Made by a program: the position numbers and the translations under genes. Shown one piece after another: positions 1 through 8,055 of a stretch of 43,909 nt of DNA (its first letter is position 1; every line of letters begins with the position of its first letter). The notes below the pieces were generated by a model, which was not told where the DNA came from, did not search any database, and worked only from the letters and a program-made list of their open reading frames with translations. This DNA comes from an uncultured Spirochaetaceae bacterium. GTDB lineage: Bacteria > Spirochaetota > Spirochaetia > Treponematales > Treponemataceae. The stretch lies in NCBI GenBank assembly GCA_902766125.1, contig CACXCG010000027.1:1-43909 (forward strand), read 5' to 3'.

Positions 1-868
1 AAAGAGAACTTTTTTTAGAAGTGATCTGAACTGCAAGCGAAACATATTGATTTACCCGGGTAAGGGCAGCTTTGGCTTTTTCGTAATCAGAAGAAGCATA
101 CACAGAAAGATCTGCATCAATAAGGGTACGCACCGAACGTTCCATTCCGCCTGCATACGCATCCCACAGCTGATCTACGACACCGCACAAACCGCTTCCC
201 GGAGTTCCTTCAAGCCCCGCAATCATCTTTGAAAGAGAAAACAGATATGAAGTATCAACCGTACCCATTGCCGTATACTGACTGGTAAGGGATGCAACAG
301 AATTTCCTGCGCGATAGATGTCAGCACGAAGGGTTGCAAGCTGTGTAAAATACCGTTCTGCCTGACTGTATGCACGCTGGGCAGCAGAAAAATCACCGGC
401 ATTTATTGCAGACATAAAGTCATCGTAGGGCCGCTGAAGTCGTTTCTGAATGGTAAGCAGTTCATTTGCACTGGAATTTGCAGTACTTATGGCTGAATCT
501 ATGCTGTTTATGGTCGCTCGGGAAATATTCTGCTTTAAAAAATCACTTCGGCCTAGAGTAAGCGCACTTACTCCGTTACCGTCTGCACGGATAAACTCAC
601 GGACTGCATCAGAAAAGTTTCCGTCTTTTGACTCTACCATTGCAGAAAGCAGAATCATGTCAAACGTAAACTTATATTTTGAAAAATCACTCAGAACTGC
701 AAGAGAAAGCTGCTCCTGCTGGGAATACACAATGGCAGCAGACCGGGTTGCAGCAGGTTTTGCCTGATAGGTATCTTTTTTTCCTGAAGGGAAGGCACAA
801 ACGCATACGCTAAGCATGCAGACGAGGCAGAGTATTTTCTTTATGCTGTTTGTGCGAACTGCCGCCAC
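1..868 (-). CDS. Exported protein of unknown function (3' end beyond window)
   Basis: The reading frame is open from a GTG at 868 to the window edge, so the C-terminus is missing (about 289 residues seen). GGGAGGAA lies six bases before the GTG and supports that start. The protein begins with a basic stretch (RTNSIKK) and a hydrophobic Cys-rich run (ILCLVCMLSVCVCAF), a signal peptide or membrane anchor. There is no convincing lipobox, since Val precedes the candidate Cys. The rest is Ser/Ala-rich and probably helical, without a family motif I recognise. It lies 62 bases behind the GH57-like gene on the same strand with no terminator between, so it is probably the third gene of the DUF4912/GH57-like operon. 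Function unknown; the envelope location is inferred from the leader. Confidence 0.7.
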   Translation of the reverse strand, partial: MAAVRTNSIKKILCLVCMLSVCVCAFPSGKKDTYQAKPAATRSAAIVYSQQEQLSLAVLSDFSKYKFTFDMILLSAMVESKDGNFSDAVREFIRADGNGVSALTLGRSDFLKQNISRATINSIDSAISTANSSANELLTIQKRLQRPYDDFMSAINAGDFSAAQRAYSQAERYFTQLATLRADIYRAGNSVASLTSQYTAMGTVDTSYLFSLSKMIAGLEGTPGSGLCGVVDQLWDAYAGGMERSVRTLIDADLSVYASSDYEKAKAALTRVNQYVSLAVQITSKKSSL

Positions 869-930
869 CTTGTTCCTCCCGTTTAAAAAAGATAGATTCA
901 CTTCAGTATCGGCAGAAGAAAAGCAAGTTT

Positions 931-2544
931 TTATTTTTTTCTACTGAATATACGGTAATTTATCCACGGGAATACCGGGTGCTCTTTTTCGGTCTGAGTC
1001 AGCCATTCCGTGCTTACTGTATTGCTTGCAAGAGAATCAAATACTGTCGAAAACGCAAGAATATGTGCCTTAAACTGCTGTGCCATTACATCTGGCATGG
1101 TTCCACAGCTTATCATACGGGGCCATTCACCGCACTGAGCAAGTAAAAGTTCACGGGCGGCTATATTCAAAAGGCGTGCTTTAAGTCCTGTTTCAGACGG
1201 AAAACGGTCTGCAAGGTCAACCATACGTTCACTTGCCTTTCTGACATAGCGCATCATCCAGCAGTTTGAGCTGTCAAGAAGGTTTTCGCCGTAACCGGTT
1301 CCTGTTGCCGCACAGGGATACGGTTTTACCTTGGGAAGTTCAAACTGATGTGCAATAAGGTCTCGGCACAAAACCAGCTCGAGCGACTGACTTTCTGCGC
1401 ACAGGCGTATAACCGATTCAAGCCAGTCTATACCTTCGTACCAGGTCTGTCCCATAAGCTCTGCTGGAATGGTACATACCGTGCACGGAACTTCCTGCAC
1501 GGTCATGCCGAGTTTTGCTTCAAATACAGCGTGTGCTGCAGAAAGCAGCGTTTCGCGGGAACGGACAAAGTCTTCTGCGTCACCTAAAGCCTTTTTCTTT
1601 GCTTCTTCTGCATTATAGGTAATACGGTCTTCTTCGTCACTTCCGTTATTCCAGTATTTATACAAAGTCTGTACGCGGTTAGAATCTGAGCCGTTAAAAG
1701 CAGACAGCGCCTTTGCATCAAGATCAAATCCAATATCCAGATGCTGAGCACGGTACACTTCAGATGCAGCATACCCTTCTTCACCGGCAATCTGTTCCAG
1801 GCAGCGGTTGTCGGAAGCAAGCAGTACCAGAGAATGATTAGTACGGACGGGAGCAAAAATACCGGTTTCTATTTCGCTTTCTGAAAACAGAACAGAACGG
1901 GCATCAAGAATTGTATAGTTAACTCCATACGAACGGAGCACTTTTTCAACTCCGGGAGCATATCCTTCATAGGGAACAAAAAAACCATCTCCGGTTTCGC
2001 CAAAGAACTGTCTCTGAGCGTACAGCCCGGTTTCTATCTGAGCATTCAGCACTTCGGTCATGTCTGCATAGTGCGGAAGGAAGGCACAGGTTGCAGAAGT
2101 TGCAATCAGTTCCAGGTATCCTTTTTTTGCCCATTTTTTAAAGGCATCAACAAGATTCTGGTTATAGACTTCAATAAAATCAGTCTTGTCTTTAACTGCT
2201 TTTGCACGGCATGCTTCTGCCTGAGAGCGCAGTTCTGGCTTTCTTGCAAGGCGTTTAATTTCTGCATCACCTAAGGCAATGCGGCGGTCAAGACTGTCTA
2301 TATACTGTTTTTGTACCTGAGGATCATCAAGAAGCGTACACAAGGTCGGCGGAAGAACAAGTCCTATGCGGCTTTCTACACCGTCGGCTTCCAGTCGTGA
2401 AAGCATGTCTAACAGCGGAAGGTAGGTCTCTGAAATTGCAGAAAACAGAATGTCGTTCTGAGCAGAAAAATCTGCATCTTCTGCGGTATTGCGTAAGTAT
2501 GCGTGACTGGCGTATATCACAAGTGCCAGATGATTCTTTGCCAT
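931..2544 (-). CDS. GH57-family (branching-enzyme-like) protein with degenerate active site
   Basis: The 537-residue protein has the layout of family 57 alpha-glucan branching enzymes: an N-terminal barrel with ordered motifs, then a helical C-terminal part. Recognisable blocks are SHAYLRN (13-19), ATCAFLP (151-157), FVPYEGYAPG (189-198) and TIPAELMGQTWYEG (358-371). In active relatives these read roughly HTHIPYVR, ATHGYLP, WLPECAYRP and YDTELFGHWWFEG. The nucleophile Glu is therefore Tyr192 (a Glu follows at 193), the acid/base Asp is Pro360, and the motif-2 His is Cys153. The fold is likely kept but normal catalysis probably lost. ATG 2544 is preferred over GTG 2559 because AGGGGACAGG precedes it; the GTG would overlap the DUF4912 stop by four bases. 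Co-transcription with the DUF4912 gene is likely. Current annotation would probably read 1,4-alpha-glucan branching enzyme. Confidence 0.85.
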   Translation of the reverse strand: MAKNHLALVIYASHAYLRNTAEDADFSAQNDILFSAISETYLPLLDMLSRLEADGVESRIGLVLPPTLCTLLDDPQVQKQYIDSLDRRIALGDAEIKRLARKPELRSQAEACRAKAVKDKTDFIEVYNQNLVDAFKKWAKKGYLELIATSATCAFLPHYADMTEVLNAQIETGLYAQRQFFGETGDGFFVPYEGYAPGVEKVLRSYGVNYTILDARSVLFSESEIETGIFAPVRTNHSLVLLASDNRCLEQIAGEEGYAASEVYRAQHLDIGFDLDAKALSAFNGSDSNRVQTLYKYWNNGSDEEDRITYNAEEAKKKALGDAEDFVRSRETLLSAAHAVFEAKLGMTVQEVPCTVCTIPAELMGQTWYEGIDWLESVIRLCAESQSLELVLCRDLIAHQFELPKVKPYPCAATGTGYGENLLDSSNCWMMRYVRKASERMVDLADRFPSETGLKARLLNIAARELLLAQCGEWPRMISCGTMPDVMAQQFKAHILAFSTVFDSLASNTVSTEWLTQTEKEHPVFPWINYRIFSRKK

Positions 2545-2555
2545 ATCCTGTCCCC

Positions 2556-3221
2556 TCACGAAAATGACTGCCGGTGATTTAAGTAATGTTCATGAAGCAA
2601 ACGCTCCATGCCTGACAGCCTGCGTAATTCGCTCATGTCATCGGTACGGCCCGGAAGTTCCTGTACGGCTTTACAGCATGAAGGAGCGGCTTCCCGTCTG
2701 TTTGTTTCTGCAAGCAAACGTACCTGCTCGTCATCGTGCACCACCAGCTGAACGTCAAAGAATTTTCCGGCAGAAGAAAGCAGTATATAGCGCTCACGGT
2801 CAGACAGCGGAACATGTATGTCAAAGGCGTCAAGCGGTTTTTCTGCTTCCATTGAGTCATAATAGCGGACATGAAGATACAGCTCATTTGAAAGGAAATC
2901 ATCTTCAATATGCTCTACATCAGCTTCGGAAAGGTCCCAATATACAAAGGCCCAGGCTGGATTTCGCAATAACACATGTACGGAAGTTTCGTTGTAGGAA
3001 ACAGGCAGTGTGCTGGCACTTTCCACATCATCAGACAGTTCAACCGTCTCTTCTGTTTCAGAACCTTCGTCAAGTTCATCTGCAACCGCAAGCAGCTCGC
3101 CAATAATAAAACTTCTGCTTAACGTTGCGGGAATATCAATGCCATAATCGTCAGCAAGCGAAATTAAGTCTGCAGTTGACATAGACTCTAAATTACGCCG
3201 CGACAGAACAACCTTTTCCAT
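2556..3221 (-). CDS. DUF4912 domain-containing protein
   Basis: This 221-residue protein has no signal peptide. Residues 11-45 (STADLISLADDYGIDIP, then a helix ending EL) resemble a SAP/Rho-N-like helical motif. The centre carries the DUF4912 hallmark around residues 85-100 (LLRNPAWAFVYWDLSE), followed by beta strands with a LYLHVRYYD segment. A Glu-rich stretch near residues 50-65 links the two parts. DUF4912 has no established biochemical role; I suggest only that it works with the GH57-like protein directly downstream. The ATG at 3221 has no Shine-Dalgarno, but a good promoter ends nine bases upstream, so the mRNA is probably nearly leaderless. It is the first gene of the operon. Confidence 0.85.
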   Translation of the reverse strand: MEKVVLSRRNLESMSTADLISLADDYGIDIPATLSRSFIIGELLAVADELDEGSETEETVELSDDVESASTLPVSYNETSVHVLLRNPAWAFVYWDLSEADVEHIEDDFLSNELYLHVRYYDSMEAEKPLDAFDIHVPLSDRERYILLSSAGKFFDVQLVVHDDEQVRLLAETNRREAAPSCCKAVQELPGRTDDMSELRRLSGMERLLHEHYLNHRQSFS

Positions 3222-3230
3222 ACAGCTGGC

Positions 3231-3259
3231 ATGATAATAAATTTACGCTTTTATTGCAA
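3231..3259 (-). promoter_or_regulatory. Promoter for the DUF4912 operon, near-leaderless
   Basis: TTGCAA (-35, 3254-3259), a 17-base spacer and TATCAT (-10, 3231-3236) face the DUF4912 gene. Only nine bases separate the -10 box from the ATG at 3221, leaving a leader of about two bases. Confidence 0.65.
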
Positions 3260-3277
3260 GTATTTTACAATTTGCTC

Positions 3278-3306
3278 TTGACTAAATATATTTTTGCATA
3301 TATACT
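3278..3306 (+). promoter_or_regulatory. Promoter of tRNA-Lys
   Basis: TTGACT (3278-3283), a 17-base spacer and TATACT (3301-3306) match sigma-70 consensus well. Transcription should start near 3313, about 20 bases before the tRNA. It diverges from the DUF4912 promoter, with 18 bases between the two -35 boxes. Confidence 0.8.
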
Positions 3307-3332
3307 CTTTGTTACATTATGTGGATATGTAC

Positions 3333-3405
3333 GGGCTATTAGCTCAGTAGGTAGAGCAACGCCCTTTTAAGGCGTGGGTCTGCAGTTCGAATCTGCAATA
3401 GCTCA
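3333..3405 (+). tRNA. tRNA-Lys (anticodon TTT)
   Basis: The sequence folds as a complete cloverleaf. The acceptor strands GGGCTAT (3333-3339) and ATAGCTC (3398-3404) pair with one G-U, the discriminator is A3405, and the T-arm contains TTCGAAT. The anticodon stem ACGCC/GGCGT encloses loop CTTTTAA, giving anticodon TTT at 3366-3368 (lysine). A37 and the TTT anticodon make it a potential substrate of the MtaB encoded next door. The 3' CCA is not encoded. It has its own promoter and terminator. Confidence 0.97.
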
Positions 3406-3432
3406 TAAACAGAACTCCGCTGATGTGAAAAT

Positions 3433-3465
3433 CCCCCTGCTTAAAAACAGGGGGTCTTTTTTTTT
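3433..3465 (+). terminator. Rho-independent terminator of tRNA-Lys
   Basis: A perfect seven-base-pair stem, CCCCCTG (3433-3439) with CAGGGGG (3448-3454), is followed by a T-tract reaching 3465. It ends the tRNA-Lys transcript. Its tail overlaps the stop codon of the convergent mtaB gene. On the minus strand the following T-run is short, so termination that way would be weak. Confidence 0.9.
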
Positions 3466-4909
3466 ACTGAACGTCTATTACTGAACCCAGACAGTCAACT
3501 TCACTTCCGGAAACAATAGCCTGCTTATCCGCCTGAAGAATGCGTACCGTTACGGCACTGCCGGAAGCGATATCAAGTTTTTTTTCACACTGCACATGCA
3601 GAAAATTTTCGGTTACCGCACGGGTCAGTCCACGCTCATGCTCAACAATTGCAAAAAGCGGTTTATCCTTCCATCGCTCTATATACGAAAGTTTACCGTC
3701 AACTGCAAGCTGCGTAAGCAGTGCAACCCGCTCACCTTTTATGCGCTCGGGGACACACGGCTTAAGGTGTACGGCATCGGTTCCCGGACGCGGAGAAAAC
3801 GGAAAGGCATGAATCCAGGCAAAACCGCTTCTTTTACACAGTTCAACGGTCTGTGAAAAGTCTTCGTCTGTTTCTGTGGGAAACCCCGCAATCAGGTCGC
3901 AGGAAATAAAGGGAGCCTTCTTTACTGACCGCAAAAGCGTAATAGCCTCTTCTACCTGAGAAACCGAATGGGGCCGCTTCATCAGCTTTAAAATCCGTTC
4001 GCTTCCCGACTGTATGCTTAAATGGAAAAAACTCTGGATACGGCTGTCAGCAAGCACCGCACACAGACGCTCGGTTACCGACTGGGGATACAAACTTGAA
4101 AGACGGATACGGATATGCGATGTTTCCTTAAGAATCAGCTCCAAAAGTCCTGCAAGGTCACGTACCGTTCCGTCACTTTCCTGCGATGCATACTGACTTA
4201 AATTGACACCGGTAAGCACCACTTCATTCATTCCGTTTTGTTCAAGATTCTTAACGCGGGAAACAACTTCTGATGCAGAAAGCGAAACTGATTTGCCCCG
4301 TGCAAAATGTATGCGGCAGAACGAACAGGCACAGTTACAGCCGTCCTGTATTTTAAGGGAAGCCCTGCTGTGTTTCTGAAAGTTTGCGGTATAAAGCGTA
4401 AAGGCAGAAAATGCAGTATCTGATACCGTAGTCTTCGGATTCAGTATGAGTTTTCTCTGGGTTTGAACTGAAATCAAATTCTGTATGTCGGAAAAAGAAG
4501 GAAAGGCATTTCCCTGACTGCAGAGCATTCTCAGTGAAGATGCCAGCTGTGAAAGCAGATATTTTTGCGTTCCCTTTACAATAACAATACGTTCCGGACA
4601 GATTGCTGTAATTTCATCTCCGTCAAGTTCGGCATAGCAGCCGGTTACGAGCACCGTCGCTTTGGGAAAATTTTTGAGCATAAGGCGGATAATACGGCGT
4701 GCTTTCTGTTCAGCTTTGCCGGTAACTGTGCAGGTATTGAGAATGCAGAGAAAAACAGAATCGTCGCATGCGTCAGAGGCAGAAATGCTTCCCATGCGGC
4801 AGGTAAAACCGTTTGTGCGGAATGACTGGGCAGCACCTTCGGTTTCGTCCTGATTTAACCGGCAGCCTAAGGTTTCAAAACAGACGGTTAGCGGATATGT
4901 GACTGACAC
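3464..4909 (-). CDS. mtaB: tRNA t6A37 C2-methylthiotransferase MtaB
   Basis: The 481-residue protein is a radical-SAM methylthiotransferase. The N-terminal UPF0004 domain supplies the three Cys of the auxiliary 4Fe-4S cluster: C16 (GCRLNQ), C60 (NTCTVT) and C91 (TGCYAEL). The radical-SAM CxxxCxxC is C191/C195/C198 (CNCACSFC), and a TRAM-like tail follows. The family converts t6A37 to ms2t6A37 in tRNAs such as tRNA-Lys(UUU). GCRLNQ and the overall pattern favour MtaB over MiaB or RimO. The linker between residues 115 and 180 is rather long. The start at 4909 lies inside the 3' end of the TPR gene (22-base overlap), so the two are translationally linked. It converges on the tRNA-Lys(UUU) gene. 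Confidence 0.9.
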   Translation of the reverse strand: MSVTYPLTVCFETLGCRLNQDETEGAAQSFRTNGFTCRMGSISASDACDDSVFLCILNTCTVTGKAEQKARRIIRLMLKNFPKATVLVTGCYAELDGDEITAICPERIVIVKGTQKYLLSQLASSLRMLCSQGNAFPSFSDIQNLISVQTQRKLILNPKTTVSDTAFSAFTLYTANFQKHSRASLKIQDGCNCACSFCRIHFARGKSVSLSASEVVSRVKNLEQNGMNEVVLTGVNLSQYASQESDGTVRDLAGLLELILKETSHIRIRLSSLYPQSVTERLCAVLADSRIQSFFHLSIQSGSERILKLMKRPHSVSQVEEAITLLRSVKKAPFISCDLIAGFPTETDEDFSQTVELCKRSGFAWIHAFPFSPRPGTDAVHLKPCVPERIKGERVALLTQLAVDGKLSYIERWKDKPLFAIVEHERGLTRAVTENFLHVQCEKKLDIASGSAVTVRILQADKQAIVSGSEVDCLGSVIDVQ

Positions 4910-5520
4910 CGTGTCTTACCCCGTGCTGCATCAGAAAGCTGCGGGTTAAGCACTAAGGCCTGATCGTATGCAGCAATGGCAGAGGCGTAACTTTTAGTCA
5001 TTTCGCGTGCATAGCCTAAGCGTGCCCACCATGCTGCGGTATTGCGTTCAATACGGACTGCCATAGTCAGCGAAATATCTGCATGTTCATAGCGTGCCTG
5101 CTTGATGTAAATCTCACCCATCAGGTAATAGACTTTTCCCAGACGGCCGGCGTTTTCGGGAACGCTTGAAACATATCTCTGGAAAAGCGACAGAGCATCA
5201 TCCAGCTTACCCAGATAGTATTTTGCTTCTCCCAGAACTTCAATAATGCGTACGTCGTAAGAGTTAATGCGGCGTGCATCCTGAGCGCGGGTTTCTGCCT
5301 CCAGATACTGACCGTTTGCAATGAGTGCCCAGCACAGAACGCTGTAAGAGTCCAGGTTGTTTGGATTTGAAGCAAGTTCCGTCTCACAGACTGCAATGGC
5401 ATCCCGGTAGTTACCCTGATTATACAGTTTAAGAGCATCGGGTTTTTCTGCCTGAGCAAACACAGCCGTAAGTGAACAAAATGAAATAAAAACTATTGCA
5501 ACAATTTTTCGCAAGTTCAT
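4888..5520 (-). CDS. Exported TPR-repeat protein
   Basis: This 210-residue protein starts with a cleavable signal peptide (hydrophobic run IVAIVFISFCSLTAVFA, cut near AFAQA). About four tetratricopeptide repeats follow, seen in ALKLYNQGNYRDAIAVCE, a repeat with YLEAETRAQDARRIN, YYLMGEIYIKQARYEHAD and WARLGYAREMTKSYASAI. TPR proteins act as protein-binding scaffolds; a periplasmic site is inferred. The ATG at 5520 has GGAGAG close upstream and overlaps the bactofilin stop as ATGA, which implies translational coupling. A longer in-frame start at 5556 would add residues before the signal peptide and is less likely. Partner unknown, though the bactofilin gene is the obvious neighbour. Confidence 0.85.
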   Translation of the reverse strand: MNLRKIVAIVFISFCSLTAVFAQAEKPDALKLYNQGNYRDAIAVCETELASNPNNLDSYSVLCWALIANGQYLEAETRAQDARRINSYDVRIIEVLGEAKYYLGKLDDALSLFQRYVSSVPENAGRLGKVYYLMGEIYIKQARYEHADISLTMAVRIERNTAAWWARLGYAREMTKSYASAIAAYDQALVLNPQLSDAARGKTRCQSHIR

Positions 5521-5897
5521 TTTTTCTCTCCTGTTTCTTCCCGGGTCATGGCACATTTTCCGCTGAAATCAGAACCTGGTTCAAGCACAACCTGAGCAGA
5601 AGTAATATCACCGTTGACGCTTCCGGTACTGGTAACATACACCAGATGTTTTCCGTGAACGTTTCCCTTAACCTTGCCCTTTATAAGGATGCGGTCTGCA
5701 ACAATATCTGCACTTACTTCAGCACCGCTGTCAATGAGCAGATCACTGGTTGCATCGATGGTACCCGTCAGTTTGCCTTTTATCATAAGCGGTTTTACAA
5801 AGCGTACCTTACCGTTAAACGAAATATCGGCAGCCATAACCGTATCAAAGTCTTCTTCTTCCATTTCAAGATGGGCAATATCTTTTACTTCAAACAT
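5517..5897 (-). CDS. Bactofilin-family polymer-forming protein
   Basis: This 126-residue protein has the bactofilin plan: a short acidic N-terminus, then a right-handed beta-helix of short repeats with regular Gly (ISFNGKVRF, IKGKLTGTI, LLIDSGAEVSADI, ILIKGKVKGNV). The C-terminus ends FSGKCAMTREE and then a charged tail. Bactofilins polymerise without nucleotide into filaments that scaffold peptidoglycan enzymes and cell shape. An upstream in-frame start at 5951 exists, but a strong promoter occupies 5904-5932, inside that extension. ATG 5897 is therefore preferred; it lacks a Shine-Dalgarno and looks leaderless. The stop overlaps the TPR gene start. Confidence 0.85.
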   Translation of the reverse strand: MFEVKDIAHLEMEEEDFDTVMAADISFNGKVRFVKPLMIKGKLTGTIDATSDLLIDSGAEVSADIVADRILIKGKVKGNVHGKHLVYVTSTGSVNGDITSAQVVLEPGSDFSGKCAMTREETGEKK

Positions 5898-5903
5898 ACG
5901 CCT

Positions 5904-5932
5904 ATTGTAATGGCTTTGCACTATTTTTTCAA
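5904..5932 (-). promoter_or_regulatory. Promoter of bactofilin-TPR-mtaB, leaderless
   Basis: TTGAAA (5927-5932), a 17-base spacer and TACAAT (5904-5909) lie six bases before ATG 5897. Transcription would begin at or next to the A of the start codon. This decides the start choice for the bactofilin. Confidence 0.7.
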
Positions 5933-5945
5933 CTACCGGACCCTG

Positions 5946-5974
5946 TTTCAATTTATATGATTTTATGTTACAGT
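5946..5974 (+). promoter_or_regulatory. Possible promoter of the exported protease gene
   Basis: TTTCAA (5946-5951), a 17-base spacer and TACAGT (5969-5974) precede the protease gene. The match is moderate. A second -10-like TATAGT at 5993 has no good -35. Confidence 0.4.
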
Positions 5975-6013
5975 AGAAGGTGAATGTAGTTATATAGTAA
6001 AAGGAGTTTCCGT

Positions 6014-8014
6014 ATGAAAAAACACAGTAAAATTCTGCCTTTCATGCTGATTATGGCATTTATAACAGTATGCGCAGGTGCTCAGACCGTACTTTCGCCA
6101 GAGGTAGTCGCAAAGCTGTCTGCCAATGTTTTTGAAGTGGTGACGCTCAAATCTCAGGACGACCCCCTTACTTACGACCGCCCGCTCCCGCTTGAACGAC
6201 TGCCCTATGCTGAACGCACCGACAAATACGAATCAATCGGAACTGCATTTCTTATGGAAGACGGCTACCTGTACACCGCAGAGCATGTTCTTCAGCTGCA
6301 GGACAAACTGCACCAGGATCAGTTTTTCGTACGCGACATGGAAGGAAACGTCTATCCGGTAGAAACCATCATTAAGTTTGCAACAGACCGTGATTTTGTC
6401 ATCTTTACCGCAAAAGGACTTTCGCTTCCCCCGCAGGGAGGTCTGCATTTCAGCCGTGACATAGCCGTTAACAGCCAGATTTTTGCAGTCGGAAACGCAC
6501 AGGGAGAAGGCATTATCATCCGTGACGGAATGTTTACCAGCCGTACCCCCGAAGATCAGGACGGAAGATGGAAGTGGCTCCGCTTTTCTGCCGCAGCAAG
6601 TCCCGGAAACTCAGGTGGTCCGCTTGTAGACAAAGAAGGCGGTGTGGTGGGAATTATCACCATGAAAAACCAGACGGAAAACCTTAACTACGCACTCCCC
6701 ATTTCAGAAACCGACAACAGCCCGGACAATACCGGCGTTGTAAACATCGAAGTATACTACCGCCTGCAGAACATAGAAAGCCAGCGTTTTTACAAGCGCT
6801 ATGACTTTACCGTAGCACTTCCTGCCCCCATTGCACAGGTTCGTGCAGAATGCTGGAAAAAAATGCAGGAAACTACCGCAGAACACGCAAAGGGACTGTA
6901 TGACCGATTCTGCTTTACCGGACCGGATTCCTTTGTAAAGACAGACCGCGGAAACGTTATCTTTACCAACAGTTTTATTCCGTCATTCCCCATGTTTATC
7001 TGTCTTGCGGGAAACAATAAATGGAACCCTTACTACAGTGACACCGAAACCTATCAGCTTGATGACAACGGGTATGTCGAATACACCGATGAATACCTGG
7101 GCATGCAGATGGCATACATCCGCCGTCCGGATTCCGTAAGCGAACTGGAACTGATTACCAATCCCAAACTGTACAACGACTACATGCTGGAAGCATCTCC
7201 CATGCGCCGTGCCGTGGGAACAGAAGCCGTTAACATTATTTCTTACGGAGAGCCAACCTCAAGTTCAACCTATATGGACAACCTTGGCCGCCAGTGGCTG
7301 GTAAGTCAGTGGGATGTTCCGTGGGCAGATGTAAGCGTCTTAGCCTATGCACTTCCCCTTCCCGAAGGAATTTTCATCATGTCCGTATACGATGAAGTAA
7401 AGGATATTGAAAACGGATGGAACAGCGATGTCCCCTACCTTACCGATTTCTGTATTCCCCCGTACTTTGGAACAGTCCGTCAGTGGAACGAATATCTGTC
7501 ACTTCCCGAAGACGTATACCCCCGACACAAACTGCTTGAAGACGCACAGCTTGCCTATTCTGCAGAAGATTTCCTGATGCAGTTTGGCAAAGTTGATGTA
7601 GAACTGGATCCCGAAATTGTACAGGCAGATGACACCGAAGAAGACGAATTCTGCATCGCATACATTTACGAACGCGACCGCAAGAAGGGCCTGAAACAGA
7701 CCGTAAGCGCAGTAGCACTTGCAACAAATGAAAACACAAACGACTACCACTACTTCCAGGTAATGCATGTAAAACAGCCGCCGACGGGTTCATCTCGTCA
7801 GGTTCGGGACAAATACCGCCAGATGGAATCGCAGAGTTCTTACTACAACGGACAGCCGTTTACCGACGGTCAGACCACCAACTGCTATGTCATCTACAAC
7901 ATTACCGAAAACACGCTTGACTTTTTGAGCCTTGAATTACAGGGACCAAACCGTATTGAAGACATGGAAAAGTACCGTGATTCTGTACTGGACGCTTTAG
8001 GCATAAAACGATAA
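6014..8014 (+). CDS. Exported trypsin-like (HtrA-type) serine protease with large C-terminal region
   Basis: The 666-residue protein begins with a signal peptide (KILPFMLIMAFITVCAGAQ). Residues 70-230 form a chymotrypsin-fold protease domain with a complete triad: His91 (YTAEHVL), Asp127 (DRDFVIF) and Ser200 (ASPGNSGGPL). This matches HtrA/S1C-type enzymes acting outside the cytoplasm. No PDZ domain is visible. Residues 240-666 form a large region rich in aromatic and acidic residues that I do not recognise; it may bind substrate or the envelope. AAAGGAG seven bases before the ATG supports the start. The gene precedes pta with a 41-base gap and is divergent from the bactofilin operon. Confidence 0.85.
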   Translation: MKKHSKILPFMLIMAFITVCAGAQTVLSPEVVAKLSANVFEVVTLKSQDDPLTYDRPLPLERLPYAERTDKYESIGTAFLMEDGYLYTAEHVLQLQDKLHQDQFFVRDMEGNVYPVETIIKFATDRDFVIFTAKGLSLPPQGGLHFSRDIAVNSQIFAVGNAQGEGIIIRDGMFTSRTPEDQDGRWKWLRFSAAASPGNSGGPLVDKEGGVVGIITMKNQTENLNYALPISETDNSPDNTGVVNIEVYYRLQNIESQRFYKRYDFTVALPAPIAQVRAECWKKMQETTAEHAKGLYDRFCFTGPDSFVKTDRGNVIFTNSFIPSFPMFICLAGNNKWNPYYSDTETYQLDDNGYVEYTDEYLGMQMAYIRRPDSVSELELITNPKLYNDYMLEASPMRRAVGTEAVNIISYGEPTSSSTYMDNLGRQWLVSQWDVPWADVSVLAYALPLPEGIFIMSVYDEVKDIENGWNSDVPYLTDFCIPPYFGTVRQWNEYLSLPEDVYPRHKLLEDAQLAYSAEDFLMQFGKVDVELDPEIVQADDTEEDEFCIAYIYERDRKKGLKQTVSAVALATNENTNDYHYFQVMHVKQPPTGSSRQVRDKYRQMESQSSYYNGQPFTDGQTTNCYVIYNITENTLDFLSLELQGPNRIEDMEKYRDSVLDALGIKR

Positions 8015-8055
8015 AATAAGATTACTTTCAATATAAAGCATAAAAGAGGCATAAC

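Noticed and set aside
3433..3465. Bidirectional terminator also serving mtaB
   Set aside because: On the minus strand the stem is followed by only four Ts, so I assign it to the tRNA only.
5898..5951. N-terminal extension of the bactofilin
   Set aside because: The promoter -35 and -10 boxes lie inside it, and bactofilins normally begin close to the MFEVKDI start.
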